From an uncultured Eubacteriales bacterium (GTDB taxonomy: Bacteria; Bacillota; Clostridia; Oscillospirales; Oscillospiraceae), in the NCBI GenBank assembly GCA_900551995.1, contig URXW01000008.1, positions 1 through 55,634 of the forward strand: DNA of 55,634 bases, given 5' to 3'. The translations under genes were made by a program, and so were the position numbers. This document shows, piece after piece, positions 1 through 8,948 of the stretch (its first letter is position 1; every line of letters begins with the position of its first letter). The notes under the pieces were generated by a model. The model searched no databases. It worked only from the letters and a program-made list of their open reading frames with translations, and was not told the DNA's origin.

Positions 1-54
1 CTTGGGCTCGATAACGCGGTGGGTACCGTACTTGTTGCCTTTCAGTTCAGCCAT
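1..54 (-). CDS. kdd: L-erythro-3,5-diaminohexanoate dehydrogenase, N-terminal fragment cut by the window edge
   Basis: Only the first 18 codons are present. They read MAELKGNKYGTHRVIEPK, which resembles the conserved N-terminus of Kdd (KGxKYGTHRVIEPKG). Kdd is the NAD(P)-dependent oxidoreductase that deaminates 3,5-diaminohexanoate to 3-keto-5-aminohexanoate in lysine fermentation. An AGGAGG ribosome binding site lies just upstream, and 51 bases separate it from the end of kce on the same strand. Identity rests on this short motif plus the two adjoining pathway genes, so it is an inference, but a strong one. Confidence 0.85.
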   Translation of the reverse strand, partial: MAELKGNKYGTHRVIEPK

Positions 55-105
55 TTTAGTTTCCTCCTAAAAATTATATGTCTTATATGTCAGTGTATGT
101 GAAGC

Positions 106-933
106 TTACTTCAGGGGCTTGAGGGACAGGATCTCACGAGCCTCGGCAGAGGTAGCGATCTCGCGACCCAGCTCCTTCGCCATGCGGACGACCTTCGCCA
201 CCAGCTCGCCGTTGGAGCCGGCCTTCTGACCCTTGCCCAGATAGACGTTATCCTCGAAGCCCACGCGGACGTTACCGCCCATGGCGATACCGGCAGCCGC
301 CATAGTCCAGGCGGACTTGCCCACGCCGGTGACGGTCCAGGTGGAGCCGGCGGGGATCTGGCTCACCAGATGGCACAGGTTGGGGATGGTGGCGGGGGTG
401 CAGCCGTTGACGCCCAGCACGAAGTTGAACTGCATGGGAGCACCGGGAACCTCGCCCTTCTTCGCCATGGTCAGGATGGTATCCAGATGGCCGATCTCGA
501 AGCACTCATACTCGGGCTTGATGTTGTTCGCCAGCATACGCTTGCCGAAGGCACGCATGGTGGGCATGGTGTTGTCGAAGATCTCGTCGCCGAAGTTGCA
601 GGTACCGCAGTCGAGGGTAGCCATCTCGGGGAACAGCTCGGTGGGCTGCAGACGCTCCTCGGGGCTCATGCCGGTGGCACCGCCGGTGGAGGGGATCATA
701 ATGACGTCGGGCAGCTCCTTGCGGATGGCATCCATCACCACGCGGAAACGCTCGCGATCCTGGGTGGGGGTACCGTCGTCGTTGCGGACGTGGATGTGCA
801 GGATGGCGGCACCGGCCTCGTAGGCGGACTTCGCCTCGCGCACCATCTCCTCAACGGTGTAAGGAACGGCGGGGTTGGAGGCCTTGGTGACCTCGGCACC
901 GCAGATAGCGGCGGTAATAATGAGCTTTTCCAT
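106..933 (-). CDS. kce: 3-keto-5-aminohexanoate cleavage enzyme (BKACE family)
   Basis: Kce condenses 3-keto-5-aminohexanoate with acetyl-CoA to give acetoacetate and 3-aminobutyryl-CoA, the central carbon-carbon cleavage of lysine fermentation. The 275-residue protein has the family length. The zinc-binding HIHVR motif lies at about residues 46-50, and a conserved GFEDN sequence carries the probable third metal ligand (Glu near 227). The second of two adjacent ATG codons (933) is preferred because it lies 7 bases from a GGGAG Shine-Dalgarno; the first (936) is only 4 away. The gene starts 12 bases after the kal stop codon and precedes kdd, so the three genes form one transcription unit. BKACE enzymes act on several beta-keto acids, but this neighbourhood fixes the substrate. 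Confidence 0.93.
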   Translation of the reverse strand: MEKLIITAAICGAEVTKASNPAVPYTVEEMVREAKSAYEAGAAILHIHVRNDDGTPTQDRERFRVVMDAIRKELPDVIMIPSTGGATGMSPEERLQPTELFPEMATLDCGTCNFGDEIFDNTMPTMRAFGKRMLANNIKPEYECFEIGHLDTILTMAKKGEVPGAPMQFNFVLGVNGCTPATIPNLCHLVSQIPAGSTWTVTGVGKSAWTMAAAGIAMGGNVRVGFEDNVYLGKGQKAGSNGELVAKVVRMAKELGREIATSAEAREILSLKPLK

Positions 934-945
934 CATTACACTCCC

Positions 946-1347
946 TTACTTCTCGATCTTGTTGCGCTGGCAGTCCTTGGGGGTGACGCAGGTGCCGTGG
1001 GCACGGCAGACCACCACGGGCTCGGCCAGAACGTCAGCGGCGGAAGCACTGATGTCGGGGCGGGAGACGATGACCTTGCGGGCCTCGAACTTCATGGTGC
1101 GGGAGGTGTTGCCGATCTTCTCGATCTCGCCGTACGCCTCGATGTAGTCGCCGGCATAGACGGGTGCCAGGAACTCCACGTTGTCGTAAGCGCAGAACAG
1201 ACCCTCGTCACCGTCGCACTTGATCAGCAGCTCGGTAGCCACGTCGCCGAACAGGTGAACCATGTGGGCACCGTCCACCAGGTTGCCGCCGTAGTGGGCG
1301 TCCTTCGCGCTCATACGCAGGCGAAGCAGAGATGTCATCTTTTCCAT
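946..1347 (-). CDS. kal: 3-aminobutyryl-CoA ammonia lyase
   Basis: Kal removes ammonia from 3-aminobutyryl-CoA to give crotonyl-CoA, which enters the butyrate pathway. The 133-residue protein is a single hotdog domain with the family features near residues 10-55 (SAKDAHYGGNLVDGAH, FGDVATEL, CDGDEGLFCAYDNVEFL). The start at 1347 follows AAGGAGG by 8 bases; a longer open frame upstream has no such site. It is the first gene after the lysine riboswitch terminator, in the order kal-kce-kdd. The aminomutase genes kamA, kamD and kamE are not in the window and may lie beyond its left edge. Confidence 0.93.
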   Translation of the reverse strand: MEKMTSLLRLRMSAKDAHYGGNLVDGAHMVHLFGDVATELLIKCDGDEGLFCAYDNVEFLAPVYAGDYIEAYGEIEKIGNTSRTMKFEARKVIVSRPDISASAADVLAEPVVVCRAHGTCVTPKDCQRNKIEK

Positions 1348-1422
1348 AAGTTTTTCCTCCTTCAAAATTTTGGACGTGCATTCCAAATACCAGATCTGGC
1401 CTTGGTACTTCTTTTGGGTATG

Positions 1423-1461
1423 AAAAAAGCACTATCGGTCAAGGTCGTTGACCAATAGCGC
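1423..1461 (-). terminator. Rho-independent terminator serving as riboswitch expression platform
   Basis: A 14-bp stem (1448-1461 with 1429-1442 on the minus transcript, including two G-U pairs) has a 5-base loop and is followed by six U residues (1423-1428). Its 5' arm contains the whole 3' strand of the lysine aptamer P1 helix, so ligand-bound aptamer and terminator cannot coexist. Confidence 0.9.
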
Positions 1462-1621
1462 TCCATGTATCACTACATGACAGCAACGCCGCTTACACCA
1501 CGCTGCCAGGCCCCGTGCGTTCAGACCTGCACGCGACCTTCGGCGGAAAGCCCCTTCCTGTGCCCCTGACGGGGGCCTGTCCCCAAAAACACAGTACCCT
1601 GCTCTCCGCGCCTCTATTGAC
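1423..1621 (-). promoter_or_regulatory. Lysine riboswitch (L-box/LYS element) with overlapping terminator, predicted lysine-ON
   Basis: Read on the minus strand, the leader carries the hallmark LYS-element blocks in order: AUAGAGGCGCGG, GGGUACUGU, GGAAGGGGCUUUCCGCCGAAG split as GGAAGGGGC and CCGCCGAAG, then GCUGUCAUGUA-GUGA-UACAUGGAG (the P5 hairpin) and the closing CGCUAUUGG. P1 pairs 1614-1621 with 1451-1458 (8 bp including two G-U pairs). The intrinsic terminator uses 1448-1461 as its 5' arm, so it and P1 are mutually exclusive. Lysine stabilises P1 and should therefore prevent termination and switch on kal-kce-kdd. The aptamer identity is very secure. The ON direction is inferred from the pairing geometry. 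Confidence 0.93.
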
Positions 1622-1646
1622 TGATATTATGAAATTCTACTTTCAA

Positions 1647-1674
1647 ATTATACCTTTTTCAGCGGGTTTGTCAA
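1647..1674 (-). promoter_or_regulatory. Sigma-A-type promoter of the kal-kce-kdd operon
   Basis: A perfect -35 TTGACA (1669-1674) and perfect -10 TATAAT (1647-1652) are separated by 16 bases. Transcription should start near 1640, about 20 bases before the lysine aptamer. With consensus boxes, control is probably exerted mainly at the riboswitch rather than at initiation. Confidence 0.9.
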
Positions 1675-1833
1675 GTGACATTGTGACAGAAAAGACAATA
1701 ATTTTTTTGTGCGATACGAATAAATTTCAGCCCGAAATTTGGCATTTTTCCCGAAAAGAAACAGGCGGTGATATGGATCTGCAAAAGCGGGGAAAAGGAG
1801 GGGTTTTCGCGCCGGAGCCGCCGTTTTGGGACA

Positions 1834-1866
1834 GAAAAGGAGGGCGGCGCAGACGCCGCCCTCCTC
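1834..1866 (-). terminator. Terminator after kamC
   Basis: An 11-bp GC-rich stem (1854-1864 with 1839-1849) with a 4-base loop is followed on the minus transcript by UUUU, 12 bases after the kamC stop. It separates the kamBC unit from the lysine-regulated operon. From 1675 to 1833 I see only AT-rich sequence with no gene. Confidence 0.8.
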
Positions 1867-1878
1867 TGTGGGGTAGGA

Positions 1879-3339
1879 TCAGTAGCTTTCCTCGATCATG
1901 GAGAGGATCTCCGGCTTGAGGGAGAGCATACGGCAGATATTCAGCGCGTCACGGGGGCAGTCGGACTTGCCCTCCACGCGGTAGAGGCCGTAGTTCATGT
2001 GGCGGGCGATGACTGCCACGCCGTCCTCGCTGGTGACCGCCAGCTCGCGGCGGATCGCCTCCGGGTCGATGTCCCGCAGTCCGATGATCTGGTAGTGGGT
2101 GCGGGCGTACTCCGCCACCTTGTCGTAGTGGGTGGTCAGGAGGGAGACGGCGTTCACGTGGTTGAGATAGCGGGTGACCGCCTGCACGATGACCGCGCCC
2201 TCGTCGGGGTTGGTGCCGCGGGCGAACTCGTCCAGCAGGAACAGGGAGTAGCCCTGCTCCACCTCGGTCAGTGCCTTCTGGAACTGGACGATCTCGGAGC
2301 CGAAGCCGGAGAGTCCGGATTGGATGGACTGGAGGTCGTCAAAGAGCATTTTGACGCTGTGGAACAGGGGCATACGGGCTTTTTTCGCACAGACAAGGAA
2401 GCCCGCCTGCAGCAGCAGGACGTTCAGTGCCACGGTCTTCATCGCCACGGACTTACCGCCCATGTTGGCACCGGTGATAACGGTGGCTCCCGCCGTGAGG
2501 GAGATGGAGACGGGGACGAAGCGGCGACCCTGCTCCTCCAGCAGATCGCAGAGCTCCGGGTTGATCATGTCGGTCAGCTCCAGATCACCGTCGGTCAGCT
2601 CCGGGCGGACGCCGCCGTAGCGCACGGCGAACAGAGCCTTCTGGATGATGAAGTCGAGGCGTCCCGCCGTCTCCGCGTCGGACAGCAGGTCGGGCACCAT
2701 GGGGGCGAGGGCTGCGCCCATGCGCTTGCGGACGTGCATCTCCTCCGCGTCCTCCTCACCGCACAGGCGGGTGCGCTGCAGGCGCAGATCGTCCTTTTCC
2801 GCGTCGGTCTGGGCGTGGAAGAGGCGTTCCTCCACGGTCTTTTTGGCGTTGCGGATCTCCTTGAGCTTGGGGGTCGCACTGTCGGGGATGTAGAAGCCGC
2901 GGCTGCCGGTGCCGTCCGGATCCAAAATCGCCAGCGCGGCGGTGACATCGTGGAACGCCATGCCCTTGAAGCGGGTGACGGCGGTGATGCGCTCGAACAG
3001 GGGGCGGATGCCCTCCAGACGCTGGAGGTAGCCCTTGATCTCGAACAGCTCCACGTGGTCGGGCGTCTCCCCCTCCGCGCAGCGGCGGAGAGAGTTGCGG
3101 ATGTCCTTCATCTGGCACAGGCCGGTCATCAGACGGTTATAGTCGTCCTTCAATTCGCCGGCGGCGTTCGCCGCCTGCTCCACGTTGTACAGCTCCTCCT
3201 CCAGCTCCGCCCGCTCCTCCGGGGCGTAGAACCGCAGGCGGCGCACACGCTCCTGCCCGAAGGGAGAGCAGCCGTGCAGCGTCTCCAATGCGTATTGCAG
3301 TCCGATCTTTTCCCGCTCTTCAAATTTGATCGAGATCAT
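1879..3339 (-). CDS. kamC: MutS-like ATPase, probable lysine 5,6-aminomutase reactivase subunit KamC
   Basis: The 486-residue protein has a MutS-type core and clamp region followed by the MutS ATPase domain: Walker A TGANMGGKS at about 289-297 and Walker B LFLLDEFARGT at about 366-376. It lacks the N-terminal mismatch-recognition and connector domains of true MutS (about 850 residues), so it should not be a mismatch repair protein. Genes of this kind sit beside kamB in lysine fermentation clusters of Fusobacterium and Clostridia. There they are annotated as ATPases that reactivate adenosylcobalamin- and PLP-dependent lysine 5,6-aminomutase. The start overlaps the kamB stop by 4 bases, so the two are translationally coupled. 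The role is inferred from family and context. Confidence 0.85.
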   Translation of the reverse strand: MISIKFEEREKIGLQYALETLHGCSPFGQERVRRLRFYAPEERAELEEELYNVEQAANAAGELKDDYNRLMTGLCQMKDIRNSLRRCAEGETPDHVELFEIKGYLQRLEGIRPLFERITAVTRFKGMAFHDVTAALAILDPDGTGSRGFYIPDSATPKLKEIRNAKKTVEERLFHAQTDAEKDDLRLQRTRLCGEEDAEEMHVRKRMGAALAPMVPDLLSDAETAGRLDFIIQKALFAVRYGGVRPELTDGDLELTDMINPELCDLLEEQGRRFVPVSISLTAGATVITGANMGGKSVAMKTVALNVLLLQAGFLVCAKKARMPLFHSVKMLFDDLQSIQSGLSGFGSEIVQFQKALTEVEQGYSLFLLDEFARGTNPDEGAVIVQAVTRYLNHVNAVSLLTTHYDKVAEYARTHYQIIGLRDIDPEAIRRELAVTSEDGVAVIARHMNYGLYRVEGKSDCPRDALNICRMLSLKPEILSMIEESY

Positions 3340-4268
3340 GCCAGTTCCTCCTTCACGTTGATAACAGGTACGTCCACCGCTTCACGCATACGGCAGAGAA
3401 ATTCGTCCTTGTCGAACTTCCAGCCGTAGGCGGAGACAGGGTTGACGGTGACGCACAGGGTACGGGCGGCGTCCTCCGTTTCCAGAGAAACGTCCCGCAC
3501 GGTGAGCTTGTCCAGCGTATCGGCACTGAGGAGCACCTTGCTGGGATCCTTGACCACAAGGCGGCATTTCCGCAGCACGCCGCTGCGGAGCAGGGGCACC
3601 ACCGCGGCATCGGTAAGCGCGCCGGTGACGAGGGCGGCTCCGTGCGCCTTGATGCAGCTTTCCAGACCGTCGGTCGCCTCCGGCGGAAGCACCTCCGCCT
3701 TGGGCAGATTCATCAGACGGTAGATATGCACCGTGTCGGCGATGACCTTCTCCATGCTGGCGTTGTAGCTGGCACCGGTGCAGAGAATGACGCCATCCGC
3801 CACGGCGCGGGCACCGAGGCTCTTGCGCCCCAGCGCGCCGTCGATCACGGAGATGTCCGCGCCCAGAGAGAAAAAGCTCTCGGACACGGAGCGAAGCTGG
3901 GTGGTGATGGAGGGCCCCGCCAGCTGGACATAGCCGGCACTGCGGGCGCGGAGGATGACGACCTCCCCCAGCGGTGTGGGGATGCCGGTGGTCATCAGAA
4001 TCTCCTTGGTCACGTCGCCCAGACGCAGCATATCCTTCGCGGTGGCGATGAGGGTACCCTCCCGGACGAAGATGCCGGGCTTTTCCGTGCCGGTGACCAC
4101 ATCGGTGGACTCACCGTCTCTGCCGATGGACGTAAGACCCAGCGTGCCCCGCAGGTGGCCGCCGGTGAGCAGCCAGTTGAGCATGGTGGTCTTGCCTGCG
4201 TTCTTACACATACCCACAATGGACATGGTTTTTGTTTCGTTGAGCCGGCGGATCAGCTCCTCGTGCAT
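3336..4268 (-). CDS. kamB: P-loop protein, probable lysine 5,6-aminomutase reactivase subunit KamB
   Basis: The 310-residue protein opens with a P-loop, GMCKNAGKTT, at about residues 19-28, so it is a nucleotide-binding protein. No other known domain is obvious. It is the partner of the MutS-like KamC next door and matches KamB of lysine fermentation clusters, where the pair is thought to remove damaged cobalamin from lysine 5,6-aminomutase. The ATG at 4268 lies about 11 bases after AAGGAAAGG. A GTG at 4277 is in frame but too close to that site. A TATACT box at 4305-4310 could be the -10 of its promoter, though no good -35 is visible. kamA, kamD and kamE are not adjacent, which is unusual. 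Confidence 0.83.
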   Translation of the reverse strand: MHEELIRRLNETKTMSIVGMCKNAGKTTMLNWLLTGGHLRGTLGLTSIGRDGESTDVVTGTEKPGIFVREGTLIATAKDMLRLGDVTKEILMTTGIPTPLGEVVILRARSAGYVQLAGPSITTQLRSVSESFFSLGADISVIDGALGRKSLGARAVADGVILCTGASYNASMEKVIADTVHIYRLMNLPKAEVLPPEATDGLESCIKAHGAALVTGALTDAAVVPLLRSGVLRKCRLVVKDPSKVLLSADTLDKLTVRDVSLETEDAARTLCVTVNPVSAYGWKFDKDEFLCRMREAVDVPVINVKEELA

Positions 4269-4322
4269 GGAATACACGCCCTTTCCTTGTTCAATCGATT
4301 TATGAGTATAGCATACCGGCGG

Positions 4323-4365
4323 GAAAAAAGAAAGGGGGGAAACGGTTTTTGTCCGTTTCCCTCCC
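4323..4365 (-). terminator. Terminator after glmS
   Basis: The stem pairs 4353-4361 with 4337-4345 (GGGAAACGG/CCGTTTCCC) around a 7-base loop. On the minus transcript it is followed by a C run and then a U-rich tract. It begins 8 bases after the glmS stop and should insulate kamBC from glmS. Confidence 0.75.
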
Positions 4366-4372
4366 GGTTTTC

Positions 4373-6208
<1,836 letters not shown>

Positions 6209-6286
6209 AAGAGATCTTCCTCCGACATATTTTCCCCGCGTTGGGGCATACTTTCTCGGAATACAAGTTTCCGAAGGGGTGTTTTT

Positions 6287-6970
6287 ATGGCAACTGCCTT
6301 TTTCCGCACGGTGATACTCTATCTGCTGCTGATCGCGGGACTGCGCCTCAGCGGTAAGCGGCAGATCGGCGAATTGGAGCCCATCGAGCTGGTGCTGACG
6401 CTGCTGATCTCCGATCTGGCGTCGGTGCCCATGCAGGACTTCGCCCTGCCGCTGTTCAACGGGGTGATACCTATTATCACGCTGATCGCGCTGTCCACGC
6501 TGTTCAGTGCCATCAGCCTGCGGAACGTGCGTTTCCGGGAGCTGGTGTGCGGCACACCGGCGTTGGTGATCTTCGACGGCAAGCTGCGGCAGGAGACTAT
6601 GCGCCGCAACCGGCTGACGCTGGACGAGCTGCTGGAGCAGCTGCGAGGACAGGGGATCACCGATCTGGACGACGTGAAGTACGCCGTGCTGGAGACGAAC
6701 GGGCGGCTGTCCGTGCTGGTACGCAGCGACAGGCAGCCGGCGACGCCGGAGCAGCTGGGGCTGGACGTGCAGGACGACGTGTTCCTGCCCACAGTCGTCA
6801 TCAACGACGGACGGGTGCTGACGGGCAATCTCCGGCAGGCGGGACGGGACGAACGGTGGCTGCAGCAGGAGCTGCGGCGGCAGGGCGTCGGGCACAGCGA
6901 GGATGTGTTCCTGCTGTCCGTGGATCAGCAGGGCACCGTGGTGTGTCTGAAAAAGGAGGCGGCGCGATGA
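6287..6970 (+). CDS. DUF421 (YetF-family) membrane protein
   Basis: The 227-residue protein has three hydrophobic segments in its first 80 residues (about 5-20, 33-50 and 60-78). A cytoplasmic DUF421 domain follows, containing the conserved RELVCGTPALVI and DDVKYAVLETNGRLSV blocks. It belongs to the YetF/YkjA/YrbG family found in many spore formers, whose function is poorly defined. Its stop overlaps the start of the next gene by 4 bases (ATGA), so the two are coupled. In Clostridia a DUF421 gene is often followed by a DUF4363 gene, as here. AGGGG precedes the ATG by about 6 bases. Confidence 0.85.
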   Translation: MATAFFRTVILYLLLIAGLRLSGKRQIGELEPIELVLTLLISDLASVPMQDFALPLFNGVIPIITLIALSTLFSAISLRNVRFRELVCGTPALVIFDGKLRQETMRRNRLTLDELLEQLRGQGITDLDDVKYAVLETNGRLSVLVRSDRQPATPEQLGLDVQDDVFLPTVVINDGRVLTGNLRQAGRDERWLQQELRRQGVGHSEDVFLLSVDQQGTVVCLKKEAAR

Positions 6971-7341
6971 GGGCCGTTCGCTTACCCATAGGGGTGCTGG
7001 CAGCGGTGCTGGTCTTTACCCTGTGGAACGCCGCGTGGGTCACGGATCGCTGTGAGGAATGGGCGGACGCGCTGGACGGCGTGACCGCCGCACTGGACGG
7101 CGGCGGCGATGGCAGCGTCGCGCTGGAGCGGCTGTGGGATATGTGGCAGGAGGTGCAGGGGTATATGCACATCGTGGTGAGCCACACGGAGCTGGACGAG
7201 GCAGAGTCGCTGCTGGCGCAGGCTTTGGCTCTGTGCCGCCAGAACAGCACGGAGGATATGTACCCGGTGCTGGCGGAGCTGCGCCATCAGTTCCGGCTCA
7301 TCGCCGAGACACAGCAGATCAGCGCGAAGAATATTTTTTAG
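6967..7341 (+). CDS. DUF4363-type single-pass membrane protein
   Basis: The 124-residue protein has one N-terminal membrane anchor (about residues 5-24). A mostly helical extracytoplasmic domain follows, with the pattern LWDMWQEVQGYMHIVVSHTEL that marks DUF4363 proteins. The start overlaps the DUF421 stop by 4 bases. Its function is unknown; the coupling suggests that it forms a complex with the DUF421 protein. It ends one base before the convergent nrdR stop, with no terminator visible in between. Confidence 0.75.
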   Translation: MRAVRLPIGVLAAVLVFTLWNAAWVTDRCEEWADALDGVTAALDGGGDGSVALERLWDMWQEVQGYMHIVVSHTELDEAESLLAQALALCRQNSTEDMYPVLAELRHQFRLIAETQQISAKNIF

Positions 7342-7342
7342 C

Positions 7343-7798
<456 letters not shown>

Positions 7799-7882
7799 CT
7801 CTCTTAACCCTCCTGATTCCTGTGGCAAACCACATAGTCGGAGGTATTATAGCACATTTCCACAAGATGTGGTAGTGTTTTT

Positions 7883-8341
7883 TCAAATTTTCGGCATAAC
7901 GGGGCGGCCCGCACCGTCAAAGAGGTAGCGCACGGTGTCCTGCCCCGGCAGTGCGAAGCAAAACAGCTCCGGCAGCGGGAAAACGTCCCCCGCCCGGAAG
8001 GGCAGCGTCACCTCCGTGCAGCCCTCCCGGCGCGTCAGGTGCGCCGAGGGCGGCAGGCAGGAGAGGAAGCCGGGACGCGGCGGCGCGTCCTCCGCGCAGA
8101 CGCGCAGCTCGCCGCGGAGGATGTCGCCGGCGGGAGACAGCAGCTCACGGGAAAAGCGGCGGCGAAGCGCGCCGTCCTCCGTGACACCCAGGAGCACCTC
8201 TCCCCCGCTGCCGCACAGGTACAGGCGGTACAGCCCCCGGGGCACGGCGGCGCAGGCGGCGCGAAGCTCCGCGGACTCCGGCGCGGGGCGGACGCACAGC
8301 GTGCCCACGCGGCTGCCCCGCAGGCAGACGGGATATTCCAC
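7883..8341 (-). CDS. Hypothetical protein, unrecognised
   Basis: The 152-residue protein matches no family I recognise. It begins with GTG 9 bases after a strong AGGAGG. An overlapping ATG in another frame next to the same site gives a poorer product. It is rich in Arg, Gly, Pro and Cys, has no signal peptide or membrane segment, and reads as small beta-rich segments (PVCLRGSRVGTLCV, GLYRLYLCGSGGEVLLGV). It lies after the mazF terminator and before nrdR on the same strand, with no clear promoter, so it may depend on read-through. Because GC-rich DNA yields chance open frames, expression is likely but not certain. Confidence 0.55.
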   Translation of the reverse strand: MEYPVCLRGSRVGTLCVRPAPESAELRAACAAVPRGLYRLYLCGSGGEVLLGVTEDGALRRRFSRELLSPAGDILRGELRVCAEDAPPRPGFLSCLPPSAHLTRREGCTEVTLPFRAGDVFPLPELFCFALPGQDTVRYLFDGAGRPVMPKI

Positions 8342-8361
8342 CGCCCATCACCTCCTCCCAC

Positions 8362-8408
8362 AAAAAAAGCGGCTCGCTCACACCGTAAGGGTATGCGCGA
8401 ACCGCTTT
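8362..8408 (-). terminator. Terminator after mazF
   Basis: A perfect 12-bp stem (AAAGCGGUUCGC with GCGAGCCGCUUU on the minus transcript, 8397-8408 with 8366-8377) is followed by a seven-U run. It lies about 22 bases after the mazF stop and ends the nnrD-lipoprotein-alr-mazF unit. Confidence 0.85.
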
Positions 8409-8430
8409 CCTCATGTCAAATGCCATATCG

Positions 8431-8796
8431 TCACACGAGATGGCTACCCGTCAGCCCGAAGCTGACGGCGATGGCGGCATCCACCTTTTCCATCACCGCA
8501 CCGTCCACACGACCCATCCGCTCCCGCAGACGCTTTTTATCCAGCGTGCGGATCTGCTCCAGCAGGATGACGGAATCCTTGGGCAGACCGCTGCCCTGCG
8601 CCGCCAGCGCAATATGGGTGGGCAGCTTCGCCTTGCCCAGCTGGGAGGTGATGGCGGCGGCGATCACGGTGGGGCTGTGGCGGTTGCCGGTATCGTTCTG
8701 CACGATGAGCACCGGGCGCACGCCTCCCTGCTCGCTGCCCACCACCGGGCTGAGATCGGCATAGTAAATGTCGCCGCGTCTGACAGTCGTATCCAC
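8431..8796 (-). CDS. mazF: MazF/PemK-family endoribonuclease toxin (NdoA type)
   Basis: MazF-type enzymes cut single-stranded RNA at short motifs and cause reversible growth arrest. The 121-residue protein has the PemK fold signatures RRGDIYYADLSPVVGSEQGG, RPVLIVQND and PTVIAAAIT near its N-terminus, with the catalytic Arg and Thr motifs in place. A GTG start at 8796 lies 8 bases after GGAG; earlier in-frame starts have no such site. In Bacillus the order is alr-ndoAI-ndoA. Here the 152 bases between alr and this gene hold no open frame of antitoxin size, so the cognate antitoxin is missing or encoded elsewhere. Confidence 0.92.
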   Translation of the reverse strand: MDTTVRRGDIYYADLSPVVGSEQGGVRPVLIVQNDTGNRHSPTVIAAAITSQLGKAKLPTHIALAAQGSGLPKDSVILLEQIRTLDKKRLRERMGRVDGAVMEKVDAAIAVSFGLTGSHLV

Positions 8797-8948
8797 ACAG
8801 TTCACACTCCGAGGCAAGAAGTACCGGAGGGATATGTCCTCAGGTCACTTCCATTGTTCCCGCAGCGGCAGGATTTATACGCCCCCGCAGGGCGCAAATT
8901 CCTTTTGTCCCGCCCGGTCTATCCTATGCGTCTGCGGGATAGGAGGTG

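Noticed and set aside
1390..1401. The palindrome CCAGATCTGG between the riboswitch and kal as a regulator site
   Set aside because: It is a single short palindrome with no second copy or known regulator; it is probably chance or a minor leader hairpin.
1423..1621. Lysine riboswitch as a conventional OFF switch
   Set aside because: An OFF switch needs an antiterminator competing with P1. Here the terminator itself shares the P1 3' strand, so P1 and terminator exclude each other.
1879..3339. DNA mismatch repair protein MutS
   Set aside because: It has only 486 residues and lacks the mismatch-recognition domain, and it is coupled to kamB beside lysine fermentation genes, so KamC is the better reading.
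6209..6286. A glmS ribozyme or riboswitch upstream of glmS
   Set aside because: Only 78 bases separate glmS from the divergent gene, too short for the ribozyme, and its core sequence is absent.
8797..8948. A NdoAI/MazE antitoxin gene between alr and mazF
   Set aside because: No open frame with a start, a ribosome binding site and at least about 50 codons exists in the gap.
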